From positions 3,074,501 through 3,138,500 of the forward strand of contig NZ_CP016020.1 of the NCBI RefSeq assembly GCF_001889165.1: a stretch of 64,000 nucleotides of DNA, in the 5' to 3' direction. This stretch comes from Bacillus weihaiensis. Its GTDB lineage: Bacteria > Bacillota > Bacilli > Bacillales > Bacillaceae. Shown piece after piece: positions 7,520 to 15,365 of this stretch. The translations under genes were made by a program, and so were the position numbers. Within the stretch, counting starts at the first letter, position 1; every line of letters starts with the position of its first letter. The notes under the pieces are model-generated. The model was not told the DNA's origin. It saw only the letters and a program-made list of their open reading frames with translations, and made no database searches.

Positions 7520-8200
7520 ATGCACTTTAGTCAGATGACCATAGAATTAATTCTTGGTTTTTTCGCACTTTTCTTCATCACTAAAATACTTGGCAAAACG
7601 CAGATCACACAAATAACAACCTTTGATTTTATATCCGCTTTAGTTTTAGGTGAGTTAGTAGGAAATGCTATTTTCGATGATGAAGTAGGGATTTTACGAA
7701 TTCTTTATGCAGTAGCAATATGGGGGATTTTAATTTACATCCTAGAAATAATTACTCAAAAATGGAGTCGTACACGAGGGTTCTTAGAAGGTAGACCTTC
7801 CATCATTATTAAAGAAGGGAAGATTCTTCGTGAAAGCTTAAAGAAAAGCAAGCTCGATATAAATCAGCTTCAGCATTTAGTTCGTTCAAAGGGTGCATTT
7901 TCTATACGTGAGCTTGAATATGCTGTGCTTGAAACAGATGGCACAGTCAGTGTATTGAAAAAAGCTAAATATGACACCCCAACTAAACAAGAGCTTCAAT
8001 TAAACGTAGCTCAACAACAAATCCCCATTACTCTCATTAGTGACGGGATCATTATTATGGAAAATCTTATTGAAGCTGGGTTCAATACTCACTGGCTAGA
8101 ACAAAAACTGAAAGAACACTCTATTTTTCATGCAAAAGAGGTTCTATTTGCTGAATGGCAAAAAGGTGAAGGCTTACACATTCAAACATATGCTGAATAA
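7520..8200 (+). CDS. DUF421 (YetF/YrbG-like) membrane protein
   Basis: 226 residues. The first ~85 residues form three hydrophobic helices with the family motif ITKILGKTQITQITTFDFI; the remainder is the soluble alpha/beta part with FLEGRPSIIIKEGKI and the AVLETDGTVSVL strand pair. Members of this family are membrane proteins of poorly known role; some relatives (2Duf) raise spore heat resistance. Strong GGAGGG before the ATG. A second member is encoded at 12085-12792. Confidence 0.85.
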   Translation: MHFSQMTIELILGFFALFFITKILGKTQITQITTFDFISALVLGELVGNAIFDDEVGILRILYAVAIWGILIYILEIITQKWSRTRGFLEGRPSIIIKEGKILRESLKKSKLDINQLQHLVRSKGAFSIRELEYAVLETDGTVSVLKKAKYDTPTKQELQLNVAQQQIPITLISDGIIIMENLIEAGFNTHWLEQKLKEHSIFHAKEVLFAEWQKGEGLHIQTYAE

Positions 8201-8263
8201 AAAGCTCCTAGCTTCTTCTCCCATTTATTCAACAATTACACCAAAATAAACACCTAAAAATAA

Positions 8264-8384
8264 GCTGGTACAAAAAGTGCCTGGCACCTTATCGTAACAA
8301 CTATATGTACACCTTGTGGTATCTAGTGTACTAAATAGCTTGTGTCGGAGGATGCCAGGCTCTTTATTTTGTCTCAGTCTCTCT
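8264..8384 (+). repeat. Dispersed ~120-bp palindromic repeat, copy R1
   Basis: Begins GCTGGTACAAAAAGTGCCTGGCACC and continues with TATCGTAACAACTA, TGTACACC, a divergent middle, then GGATGCCAGGCTC and TTTTGTCTCAG. The arms GTGCCTGGCA and TGCCAGGC can pair. It shares its order of blocks with copies at 30661-30787 and 57489-57607, all intergenic. Confidence 0.75.
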
Positions 8385-8416
8385 CTTTTTTATTATCAAA
8401 ATTTTCTTTTATCATT

Positions 8417-8662
8417 TCACACATACTCATTAAAGAATTGACCTTTTCCAGTCACGTCTGAGATAGAGTTCGAGTTGTTTAATTTTTTCTTTAGGATCGT
8501 CGCAAAATGAGATTCACTTTCATCATTTGGTTGATGATTTTTGGTTTCAGCTCTTTGCGCATATGTGACAGGAAGGATGTGAGAATAATGGCTTTGTACA
8601 GGCATAGATCGATTCACATATTGTGTATATGTATCATTTTGAATTGGTAATATATACCCCAT
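8417..8662 (-). CDS. Hypothetical protein, 81 residues
   Basis: The likely start is the ATG at 8660-8662 (MGYILPIQNDTYTQYVNR), with GAGGTGAAGAAA upstream; an in-frame GTG nine bases earlier is inside the ribosome site. The protein is soluble, rich in Asn, Ser, His and Tyr, has no Cys and ends GQFFNEYV. I do not recognise it with confidence. It is divergent from the helicase gene yjcD. Confidence 0.6.
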   Translation of the reverse strand: MGYILPIQNDTYTQYVNRSMPVQSHYSHILPVTYAQRAETKNHQPNDESESHFATILKKKLNNSNSISDVTGKGQFFNEYV

Positions 8663-8833
8663 TTTCTTCACCTCTTGTTTTTTAATACCCTATTTATTGG
8701 ATGTTGAAACAAGACAAGTTCCTCTTTTAGAATAATGGTCATTCTGTTAAGATAGAACTTGCTATTTCATTCACGAACATCGTTGCTATACATAATACGA
8801 AGCAACAAACAAATATATGGGAGGTGAAATGTA

Positions 8834-11116
8834 ATGAAAACCGCAAAATTAAACGATGAACTCATTTCATTACAACGTTTACCTCGTGAAGAATTTCAAA
8901 GAATCTACGAATCCAGCTTAAAAGAATCTGTTACTTGTGTAGCATGCGAGCAGCCCTTAAAAATGTATTTCGGTTTAACAAAATCGCCCTTCTTCTACCA
9001 TTCCAACAAATCGCTTACCAGTACTTGCCAAGAAAAAGTGAAGAAGGTTGAGCTTCAAATGGAAGAACAATCTATCTCACATAGTCCTAATGAAGATCTA
9101 TATTCAGAGCAGAATGGTTTTAGAATCCCTAAAGCAAGAAGTATTGCAACAGTGGACAAACCTATAACGACTACAGCCTGGAAGTTACCAAAAGAATTAA
9201 AGACTGTGGCACCTTTCACACCTATCGAAAAAAAAACATCCTCGCTAGTAGGAATTGACTTAGATACCGAACAACAAATAGCTGTCACAACTACAGAAGG
9301 TCCGCTTCTCATTTTAGCCGGAGCAGGTAGTGGTAAAACAAGAGTACTCACAACAAGAGCTCTTTACATGATTGAAGAAAAAAAAATTGACCCAAAATCA
9401 ATTATGCTTGTTACGTTTACAGCCAAAGCCGCTCGAGAAATGCAGGAGAGACTAAAGAAACGTTCAAATGGTTCCTACCAGGCTTTAAATCAGCTTGTTA
9501 TTGGAACATTTCACAGTATTTTCTATAAAATCCTCCAGCATCATGATAAAGAAAAATGGAACGGGCAGCGATTAATCAAATGGGATTGGCAAAAGGAAAA
9601 TTATATAAAGCAGGCTTGCAGAGAGCTAGCTATTGATGAGAAGGACTTTCCATTTGATCAAGCGATTCAACAAATCGGCCTCTGGAAGAATACTATGAAA
9701 TCTCCAACTCAAGTGATACCTGTCGATGATTGGGAAAGAAAAGTCCTTCCCTTATATCAAGCATACGAGCAAAAAAAAGAAGAAAGTGGACAATTTGACT
9801 TTGATGACATGCTGCTTAAATGCTATGAGCTCTTAAAAACGAATCATACTTTGTTAAAAGCCTATCAAACGAGATTTCACTATTTTCTTATTGATGAATT
9901 TCAAGATATTAACCCTGTCCAGTATAAACTGATGAAGCTTCTATCAAGTCATACTCATCACCTGTGCGGAGTTGGTGATGATGATCAAACCATTTATAGC
10001 TTTAGAGGGAGTGAACCGTCTTTCATTTTGAACTTCAAGACGGAGTATCCAGCTGCAAAGATCATTCATCTTTCAGCGAATTACAGGTCAGACCATCATA
10101 TTGTCTCTACAGCAAATGATGTGATCTCTAAGAACAAGACCCGACACCCAAAGAAAATGACCGCACAGTCTGATTCACATGCTTTCCCCCTCTCCTTCTT
10201 TCCATATGATGAAGAAGAGGAAGCAACCCTTATTGTAAATGACATTAGAGAAAAAATTGAAATGGGTGCCAATCCAAATGAATTCGCGATTCTCTATCGA
10301 ACTCATACGGGTGGACGAGCGATATTAGAACGATTTATTCAATCTAGTCTTCCCTTCACCTTTGAAAAAGGTCAAAACTCTTTTTATGAAAGAAGGATGG
10401 TTCGAACTGCACTTGCATACTTACGGTTAAGTGTAGACCCAGATAATACAGATGCGTTTACAGATTTAATCCGAGCCTTATTTTTAAAGCAATCGATTTT
10501 AAATGATGTAAAAGCCATGTCCATCTTACATGACTGCTCGTTACTTGAATCTCTTTTACATGTAACAGGAATTGCGAGCTTTCAAATGGCAAAAATAAAG
10601 AAGATTATTCCAAGAATTCACTCATTAAAAAATGAAAAGCCAATGATGGCTTTAGCTGTTATTGAAAAAGAATTAGGCTTTAATGATTATGTAAAGAAGC
10701 AAGGAAATGAAGGAAATGCAATGGAAAAAGGATCCGATGATTTAAATGACCTTAAAGTTGTAGCAAAAAAATTTTTGACCGTCCATGATTTTCTTGAACA
10801 TACTGACCACATGCTCCGTACGCAAAAAGCATTAAAAACTGATTCACGAGAATCTGGTGTTCAATTAATGACCATCCATCGATCGAAAGGTCTTGAATTT
10901 GAACATGTTTATATCCTTGGTGCAGTGGACGGTTCACTTCCCCATGATTTCTCTTTAGAAGCTTGGAGAAAAGGCAATGGCAATCACCTGGAGGAAGAAC
11001 GTCGCTTACTTTATGTAGCCATGACAAGAGCGAAACAATTTTTAGCCATTTCTAGTCCCGCTTACCGACGTGGCAGAAAAGCAGTTACGTCCAGATTTTT
11101 AAAACCGCTTATGTAA
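8834..11116 (+). CDS. yjcD: UvrD/Rep-family SF1A DNA helicase YjcD
   Basis: 760-residue ATP-dependent 3'-5' helicase-like protein. Motif I GAGSGKTRVL (about residues 158-167), II LIDEFQDINP, III VGDDDQTIYSFRG, IV LSANYRS, V TIHRSKGLEF and VI LLYVAMTRAK are all present. The first ~110 residues are a family-specific extension with a CVACEQPLKM segment and a later STCQEK, perhaps a degenerate zinc knuckle. The gene matches B. subtilis YjcD, a putative repair helicase. Its ATG follows GGGAGGTGAA. It ends just before a strong bidirectional terminator. Confidence 0.92.
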   Translation: MKTAKLNDELISLQRLPREEFQRIYESSLKESVTCVACEQPLKMYFGLTKSPFFYHSNKSLTSTCQEKVKKVELQMEEQSISHSPNEDLYSEQNGFRIPKARSIATVDKPITTTAWKLPKELKTVAPFTPIEKKTSSLVGIDLDTEQQIAVTTTEGPLLILAGAGSGKTRVLTTRALYMIEEKKIDPKSIMLVTFTAKAAREMQERLKKRSNGSYQALNQLVIGTFHSIFYKILQHHDKEKWNGQRLIKWDWQKENYIKQACRELAIDEKDFPFDQAIQQIGLWKNTMKSPTQVIPVDDWERKVLPLYQAYEQKKEESGQFDFDDMLLKCYELLKTNHTLLKAYQTRFHYFLIDEFQDINPVQYKLMKLLSSHTHHLCGVGDDDQTIYSFRGSEPSFILNFKTEYPAAKIIHLSANYRSDHHIVSTANDVISKNKTRHPKKMTAQSDSHAFPLSFFPYDEEEEATLIVNDIREKIEMGANPNEFAILYRTHTGGRAILERFIQSSLPFTFEKGQNSFYERRMVRTALAYLRLSVDPDNTDAFTDLIRALFLKQSILNDVKAMSILHDCSLLESLLHVTGIASFQMAKIKKIIPRIHSLKNEKPMMALAVIEKELGFNDYVKKQGNEGNAMEKGSDDLNDLKVVAKKFLTVHDFLEHTDHMLRTQKALKTDSRESGVQLMTIHRSKGLEFEHVYILGAVDGSLPHDFSLEAWRKGNGNHLEEERRLLYVAMTRAKQFLAISSPAYRRGRKAVTSRFLKPLM

Positions 11117-11128
11117 CGAATACGACGT

Positions 11129-11165
11129 AAAAACGAAGCCATCATTCGTATCTGGCTTCGTTTTT
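11129..11165. terminator. Bidirectional terminator between yjcD and spoVIF
   Basis: AAAAACGAAGCCA and TGGCTTCGTTTTT form a 13-bp stem around an 11-nt loop, with A-run on one side and T-run on the other, between convergent genes. Confidence 0.85.
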
Positions 11166-11187
11166 ACTATTCTTTCTATCTTCAAAC

Positions 11188-11442
11188 CTACTTTTTATTT
11201 ATCATCTTAGAAATCGTATTAAAGTCCAGCTTTTCTTTTCCATTTACGATAGAATTTACAATTTTATCTTCCATTTCTTTAGAAACTGGCTTATTCGCGA
11301 TACGAGAAACACGTTGAATAACGCCACGAACTGTTTTTTCATCCTGGAAGTTTGCGCCTTGTAATGAGTTAGCTAATGACAAGATTTCGTTCATGTTAAC
11401 ACCAGTCTTACCTTCAAGGTTTTTAAAGAATTTGCTATCCAT
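11188..11442 (-). CDS. spoVIF: Stage VI sporulation protein SpoVIF
   Basis: 84-residue protein closely matching B. subtilis SpoVIF (YjcC), a mother-cell protein needed for proper coat assembly and resistance, thought to act with GerE. The sequence begins MDSKFFKNLEGKTGVNM and ends EKLDFNTISKMINKK, the family hallmarks, and has no membrane segment. GGAGGCGGG precedes the ATG. A sigma-K-like promoter lies just upstream, consistent with late mother-cell expression. Confidence 0.93.
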   Translation of the reverse strand: MDSKFFKNLEGKTGVNMNEILSLANSLQGANFQDEKTVRGVIQRVSRIANKPVSKEMEDKIVNSIVNGKEKLDFNTISKMINKK

Positions 11443-11467
11443 TTTCCCGCCTCCTTATTTCATACTT

Positions 11468-11494
11468 TATCGTATGACTTTCGTAAAAAAACGT
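11468..11494 (-). promoter_or_regulatory. Sigma-K-like promoter of spoVIF
   Basis: On the minus strand the -10 element CATACGATA (11468-11476) fits CATAnnnTA exactly, and an AC at 11493-11494 lies 16 bp upstream, as in sigma-K promoters. Confidence 0.65.
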
Positions 11495-11626
11495 GAGAGA
11501 AACTTTAAATAAATATTTGCTAGACTAGCTTCCACCTGGTCAATAAGACAAAAATGAACAGAAGCTACTTCCTGTCTTCCACTCATTTTCAGCTTATAAA
11601 GACATGAGGTAGCTTTTGATTTACAT

Positions 11627-11657
11627 GAAAATACGAGCAGTTCCTGCTCGTATTTTC
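11627..11657. terminator. Perfect 14-bp hairpin after yjcZ
   Basis: GAAAATACGAGCAG and CTGCTCGTATTTTC pair around TTC. It lies 10 bp downstream of the yjcZ-like stop codon on the minus strand. Confidence 0.7.
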
Positions 11658-11667
11658 ACCTTGCTAC

Positions 11668-11793
11668 TTAATGATAAAATGAAGCACCAACGATAATTAA
11701 AAGGATGAACAATACAACGATTAAGACGAAAGTATTACCATAGTAACCTCCGCCGCCACAACCGTAGTTGCCACCACCGTAGCCGTAACCCAT
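11668..11793 (-). CDS. yjcZ: YjcZ-family small sporulation protein
   Basis: 41 residues. A Gly/Tyr-rich head ([19 protein letters not shown]) is followed by one hydrophobic segment [18 protein letters not shown], the signature of the YjcZ/YhaL-like sporulation mini-proteins found in Bacillus spores. AAGGAGGTG precedes the ATG, and a sigma-K-like promoter lies 35-60 bp upstream. Its place beside spoVIF matches the B. subtilis neighbourhood. Function is unknown; it is probably a membrane-inserted spore protein. Confidence 0.85.
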   Translation of the reverse strand: MGYGYGGGNYGCGGGGYYGNTFVLIVVLFILLIIVGASFYH

Positions 11794-11826
11794 GCGTTAA
11801 GCACCTCCTTCTTGCTATGCTCTCTA

Positions 11827-11852
11827 TACTATATGTTGCAAGTGAGGTACGT
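11827..11852 (-). promoter_or_regulatory. Sigma-K-like promoter of yjcZ
   Basis: Minus-strand CATATAGTA (11827-11835) matches CATAnnnTA, with AC at 11851-11852, 15 bp upstream. A second AC two bases further gives 17 bp. Confidence 0.6.
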
Positions 11853-11875
11853 GTTTGGACGGATTCGCTACTTTT

Positions 11876-12088
11876 TTATTCTTTTACTCCTTTATGTCTC
11901 TCTAGCCATTTCTCAATTTCCTTCTCTGTCGTTTCCATTTTGTGATCAAAGCTGTCAGCTGTCCTGTCTAATTGGATGAAATCCTTCTCTTTTGCTCTCA
12001 TCCATTGATCTGATCTTTGTTGAATTTGTTCATGACTTCTCTCATTTCGCTCCATCCACCCTTCAAACAACTGCTCAAGTATATTCAT
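11876..12088 (-). CDS. Hypothetical charged helical protein coupled to DUF421 gene
   Basis: 70 residues, almost entirely charged and predicted helical: many Glu, Lys, Arg and Gln with heptad-like spacing (RSHEQIQQRSDQWMRAKE, then ETTEKEIEKWLERHK). It has no Cys or signal peptide. Its ATG overlaps the stop codon of the preceding DUF421 gene in an ATGA, with GGAGGGG upstream, so it is translationally coupled. A partner or regulator of the DUF421 membrane protein is a reasonable inference, not shown. Confidence 0.7.
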   Translation of the reverse strand: MNILEQLFEGWMERNERSHEQIQQRSDQWMRAKEKDFIQLDRTADSFDHKMETTEKEIEKWLERHKGVKE

Positions 12089-12792
12089 ACTTCCCCTCCA
12101 TTTTTCTCTAGTTGATCATCATAATAATCGAAATAAATGGTTCCCGTTGCATCTATTTGACCTAAAAAAATGTCCTGAACCTTCTTTTTTCTCATGATTA
12201 GCTGCTCTTTTACCCAGGCCAGGCTATAACCCGCTCCATAAATCGTTTCTTCTAAAAACTCACCATCCATAATGATTGTAAGAGGGGTTTTAACGGGTAA
12301 CGTTTTATTAAATAAGTCCTCCCACCTAACTGGTTGCTTTTCCTTTTTTAAGAGAACACTTAGCTCACCATTGGTTTCTAAAATAGCAAAATCAACGTCA
12401 GAGACCTGGAAAATATCCTTTTTTCTTAGTTGCTCCAATAATTCATCTGTACTATATTTTTCTCGTTTTAAATTCTTCTCAAGGATTTTCCCATCTTGTA
12501 TGAACGTTCTTGATTTTCCTTCTACAATATCCCTAAATCCTTTACTTCTTAATGAGATAAAGGAAATAACAAGGGGAAAAAGGGACCAAATTAAAATAGA
12601 AACAATGCCGTTAACTAAATTTAGTTCAATGTCCATTGATAATGCTCCAGCAATATCTCCAACTGTAATTCCTACAATATATTCAAAAAAAGATAATTTC
12701 GATAGCTGTTTTTTCCCTAAAAGCTTTGTAATAAAAAAGAGCCCAAATATAATTGATACTGACCGTATGATTACTTCTATCCATTGTGCCAT
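12085..12792 (-). CDS. DUF421 (YetF-like) membrane protein, second copy
   Basis: 235 residues from the ATG at 12790-12792, chosen because AAGGGAG lies 8 nt upstream; the longer TTG reading at 12813 has no ribosome site. About three transmembrane helices with the motif ITKLLGKKQLSKLSFFEYIVGITVGDIAG are followed by the soluble domain (IVEGKSRTFIQDGKILEKNLK, AILETNGELSVLL). It is paralogous to the protein at 7520-8200. It sits among sporulation genes, and related 2Duf proteins act in spore resistance, so a spore membrane role is possible. Confidence 0.83.
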   Translation of the reverse strand: MAQWIEVIIRSVSIIFGLFFITKLLGKKQLSKLSFFEYIVGITVGDIAGALSMDIELNLVNGIVSILIWSLFPLVISFISLRSKGFRDIVEGKSRTFIQDGKILEKNLKREKYSTDELLEQLRKKDIFQVSDVDFAILETNGELSVLLKKEKQPVRWEDLFNKTLPVKTPLTIIMDGEFLEETIYGAGYSLAWVKEQLIMRKKKVQDIFLGQIDATGTIYFDYYDDQLEKNGGEV

Positions 12793-12948
12793 TCCTTTTT
12801 CTCCCTTATCCAATCTTTAACTAATATGTAGTATGCAACTTTTATTGTAAGATTATGTTATTTATCCAAAAACTAATGAAAGAGCCTTTCCATACAATGA
12901 CTTTAGGACATAGAGTAAATAAGTCAAAGAATAAAGGGAGGATTTTTT

Positions 12949-13824
12949 GTGGATTATTTAAGATGGAATGAACATCCTTACGCGGGTGAGAATAGGCCTC
13001 CAAGAAACGGGGAGGAACCGCTAGCCGGCTCTTGGACAATGTTTTACTTATCAAAAAGTGACGAGAAGACATTTAAAGATCCCGATGGTCAAAAGATTCG
13101 CTTAGACATCACACATCCCTCAAGAATTAACTGGGACAGACAATTAACAAAGGTTCACCACGCACTTGAGAATTTAACCGAAGAACAAATCAATATTGCA
13201 AATTACTATGGAACAGGTGTCGCAACGAAGCAATGGACACCGATTATTGACAAACTCATTGATTCCTACGGAGTAACAGCACCGCATGGAGCAAGAATAT
13301 TAGCCATTACCGAAGCTGCTATAAATGATGCCTTTATAGTCGCTTGGACGTTAAAGTACAATTGGTTAGTCGCTAGACCCAATCAGCTCGATCCAACATT
13401 AGAAACAATCTTGTGTACACCAAGACATCCTACCTATCCATCAGGTCACGCAACTGTGGCAGGTTGCGCTGAGGAAGTATTGAGCTATTTTTTCCCTGGA
13501 GCAAAACGAAAAATTCATCATGAAGCCGAAATGGATGCACTTTCCCGCTTATATGCCGGTGTACATTTTCCGATCGACAATACTGAAGGTCTTAAACTCG
13601 GAAGACAAATTGGAAAAATTGTTACATCCCATGTCAAGCAAGAGCTAAATGAACGAAATCAACCAATTGACCGCCCATATCGTGCAAGAACAACAACCCT
13701 TCTCACCCCACCTGAAGATTATAGCCAGGTTATCCCATATGATTTCCCAACGGGTTGTCAATCCTTAGTAAAAGGACAAAAAAAGGTATCAGAAATCATG
13801 GTTCAGCCAAAGCTTTATTTATAA
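12949..13824 (+). CDS. Vanadium-dependent haloperoxidase-like / PAP2-superfamily protein
   Basis: 291 residues starting at GTG, with GGGAGG upstream. The phosphate/vanadate-binding signature of the PAP2/haloperoxidase superfamily is present: RPNQLDP, then PTYPSGHATVAGC (PSGHA core) and RLYAGVHFPIDNTEG with the distal Arg, His and Asp. There is no signal peptide or membrane helix, so it is the soluble haloperoxidase-like type rather than a lipid phosphatase. Similar bacterial proteins are mostly uncharacterised. It stands alone between a DUF421 pair and spore genes and ends at a terminator. CATACAAT at 12891-12898 fits a sigma-E -10, but no clear -35 was found. Confidence 0.82.
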   Translation: MDYLRWNEHPYAGENRPPRNGEEPLAGSWTMFYLSKSDEKTFKDPDGQKIRLDITHPSRINWDRQLTKVHHALENLTEEQINIANYYGTGVATKQWTPIIDKLIDSYGVTAPHGARILAITEAAINDAFIVAWTLKYNWLVARPNQLDPTLETILCTPRHPTYPSGHATVAGCAEEVLSYFFPGAKRKIHHEAEMDALSRLYAGVHFPIDNTEGLKLGRQIGKIVTSHVKQELNERNQPIDRPYRARTTTLLTPPEDYSQVIPYDFPTGCQSLVKGQKKVSEIMVQPKLYL

Positions 13825-13832
13825 CATGACAA

Positions 13833-13856
13833 AAGGGACTGAATCATCAGTCCCTT
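13833..13856 (+). terminator. Terminator after the haloperoxidase-like gene
   Basis: AAGGGACTGA and TCAGTCCCTT form a perfect 10-bp stem around ATCA, 9 bp after the stop codon, followed by a short T-containing run. Confidence 0.65.
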
Positions 13857-13911
13857 CTTAAAGTATTATGAGTAGAAGCTGAGTACATTATTTTTCATTA
13901 CCTTATCCCAC

Positions 13912-14037
13912 TTAAGAGCGTTTCTTTCTTTTTCCGCAACCGCAGCCACTTTTTTTCACTTGCTTTGGTTTAGAAACCGATACCGATTGATTTGATTGAG
14001 ACGATTTTACGGAAGGATTCAATCGAGCCTTGTTCAT
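13912..14037 (-). CDS. Small CGCG-motif basic protein (hypothetical, probably spore-associated)
   Basis: 41 residues: a Ser/Gln/Val-rich head (NPSVKSSQSNQSVSVSKPK) and a tail KKSGCGCGKRKKR with two Cys and many Lys/Arg. AGGAAGGTGGG stands 8 nt upstream of the ATG. The Cys-Gly-Cys-Gly element and position between spore genes suggest a coat or spore-surface mini-protein, but I do not recognise a named family. The length is too short to rule out chance except for the strong ribosome site and biased composition. Confidence 0.6.
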   Translation of the reverse strand: MNKARLNPSVKSSQSNQSVSVSKPKQVKKSGCGCGKRKKRS

Positions 14038-14225
14038 GTAGTTATCCCACCTTCCTATATCCTTACTAATAAATTCTGTAGGCTTATTGTGACGATGTAA
14101 ATGTAGTTATTGAAGCAGATCTATTGGACGAACGAAGTAAAAAACCATACGTGTACTACTTACCTTTCAGCTTCCATACCCCATTTTATGTAACAGGGAC
14201 TAATTGTTTCTAAGTGATTGGCCTA

Positions 14226-14576
14226 TTATTCTATTAACTTTCCTACAACTGCTTCAATGATACCTGCAAAACCAGCAATTGCGAGGATCATTACAAATGG
14301 CTCCCCAATGAAAGGAAAGAATTGATCCATTCCATATAAGAAAGCAGCACACCAAACACCCGTACACCAATAACAGCTAAGCAGCTCCCCTATCCAGGAC
14401 CTTACTCCCGTTCCTTTTATTTCAATAAAAATTTCAACCTCTCCAGCCTCGTTCACTTCCTCCACTTCCTTATGAAAAGGAGCACGTAAAAATGTCGTGA
14501 TTTTATCAAAAACAATTAATCTAGTTAATCGAAAAGACGCAAGACCAATCAGCATAAGCTCTAGCCAAGAGAGCAT
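14226..14576 (-). CDS. yjcA: DUF1360 membrane protein YjcA
   Basis: 116 residues with an N-terminal helix that contains LASFRLTRLIVFD, a central polar loop, LLSCYWCTGVWCAAFLYG and a C-terminal hydrophobic helix. Arg-Leu-Thr-Arg and the Cys-rich CYWCTGVW block are hallmarks of DUF1360. B. subtilis YjcA is a sporulation-expressed member in the same neighbourhood. A CATAnnnTA element lies upstream (14608-14616). Function is unknown. Confidence 0.85.
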   Translation of the reverse strand: MLSWLELMLIGLASFRLTRLIVFDKITTFLRAPFHKEVEEVNEAGEVEIFIEIKGTGVRSWIGELLSCYWCTGVWCAAFLYGMDQFFPFIGEPFVMILAIAGFAGIIEAVVGKLIE

Positions 14577-14607
14577 GTTTTTTCACCTCTTTATACCGGT
14601 TTCCTTA

Positions 14608-14616
14608 TACCCTATG
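14608..14616 (-). promoter_or_regulatory. Possible sigma-K -10 element of yjcA
   Basis: Minus-strand CATAGGGTA fits CATAnnnTA, about 32 bp upstream of the yjcA start. No AC is found at the usual -35 distance, so this is only a candidate. Confidence 0.4.
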
Positions 14617-14793
14617 AACAGATGAACCATTTCAGAATACACCTGAAGTTTTTTTCTTAGTTACTTTTGTCAGATCATTTTCCTCACGAAAAAATGGAGT
14701 TTTTTACTTTTGTCTATAAAAAATGGGTGAAAACATGTATGTTTGCCCCATTCATTCCTAGAGATACTTGCATTAAATACAATTAAAGGGTTC

Positions 14794-14855
14794 ACACGGC
14801 ATTACACCACATTTTCACCCTCCCGTCCTATAGGTGAAGAACAAGGTAGCCGTGT
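14794..14855 (+). other. Structured leader upstream of cotV with 16S-like segment
   Basis: ACACGGC (14794-14800) pairs with GCCGTGT (14849-14855), and TTCACC (14814-14819) with GGTGAA (14833-14838), leaving an internal loop. The right arm contains AACAAGGTAGCCGT, identical to a conserved stretch near the 3' end of 16S rRNA, preceded by GGTGAAG as in 16S but with four bases missing. It lies 43 bp before the cotV start codon; the rest of 14577-14888 shows no gene. Confidence 0.5.
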
Positions 14856-14897
14856 AAATCCTTCTTAACCCCCTTATTCTCGAAAGGAGTGAATACT

Positions 14898-15317
14898 ATG
14901 TCAACTAGATGGTCTGCTTTAGAAGATTGTGAATGCAAAAAAGACCAAAGCCCTACCGTAGACAGTGTTCAAATAAATGAAACTGTTCAAGCTTCAGAAG
15001 AGTATATTTTCATTAAAGATTCTTGCAATATCGAAGTCACTTCAACAGATACTCAAGTCGCTGTATCCTTACAAGCAGCTATTCAAGTCGCGATTGCTCT
15101 TGTTATTAACTTAACAATTGCAGACAGTAACCGTGCTGAACAGGTTACTGAACAACTGTTACAAAACTCTGTTATCAAGCAAGCAAATAAGCAAAAACTG
15201 ATTATTGAAAACTCTCGTGATGTTACTGTAACAACTTCTGATACTGACGTTGCCATTTCTCTTCAAGTAATGATCCAAATTTTAATCGCATTACTTGTTC
15301 AAATCGATATTTTATAA
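14898..15317 (+). CDS. cotV: Spore coat protein CotV (CotX family)
   Basis: 139 residues from the ATG at 14898, with AAAGGAG upstream (an in-frame GTG at 14889 lies inside that site). Two copies of the Coat_X domain are visible: one around IKDSCNIEVTSTDTQVAVSLQ and one around IENSRDVTVTTSDTDVAISLQ, each ending in an Ile/Leu/Val-rich strand. CotV, CotW and CotX build the insoluble fraction of the outer coat/crust. Order cotV-cotW-cotX-cotY-cotZ is as in B. subtilis, so I call this CotV, although it is closely similar to CotX at 15745. Confidence 0.85.
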   Translation: MSTRWSALEDCECKKDQSPTVDSVQINETVQASEEYIFIKDSCNIEVTSTDTQVAVSLQAAIQVAIALVINLTIADSNRAEQVTEQLLQNSVIKQANKQKLIIENSRDVTVTTSDTDVAISLQVMIQILIALLVQIDIL

Positions 15318-15365
15318 TGCCTAACTGTCATTTGCTTTTGTACAACGTAAAGAGAGGTGAAAAAA

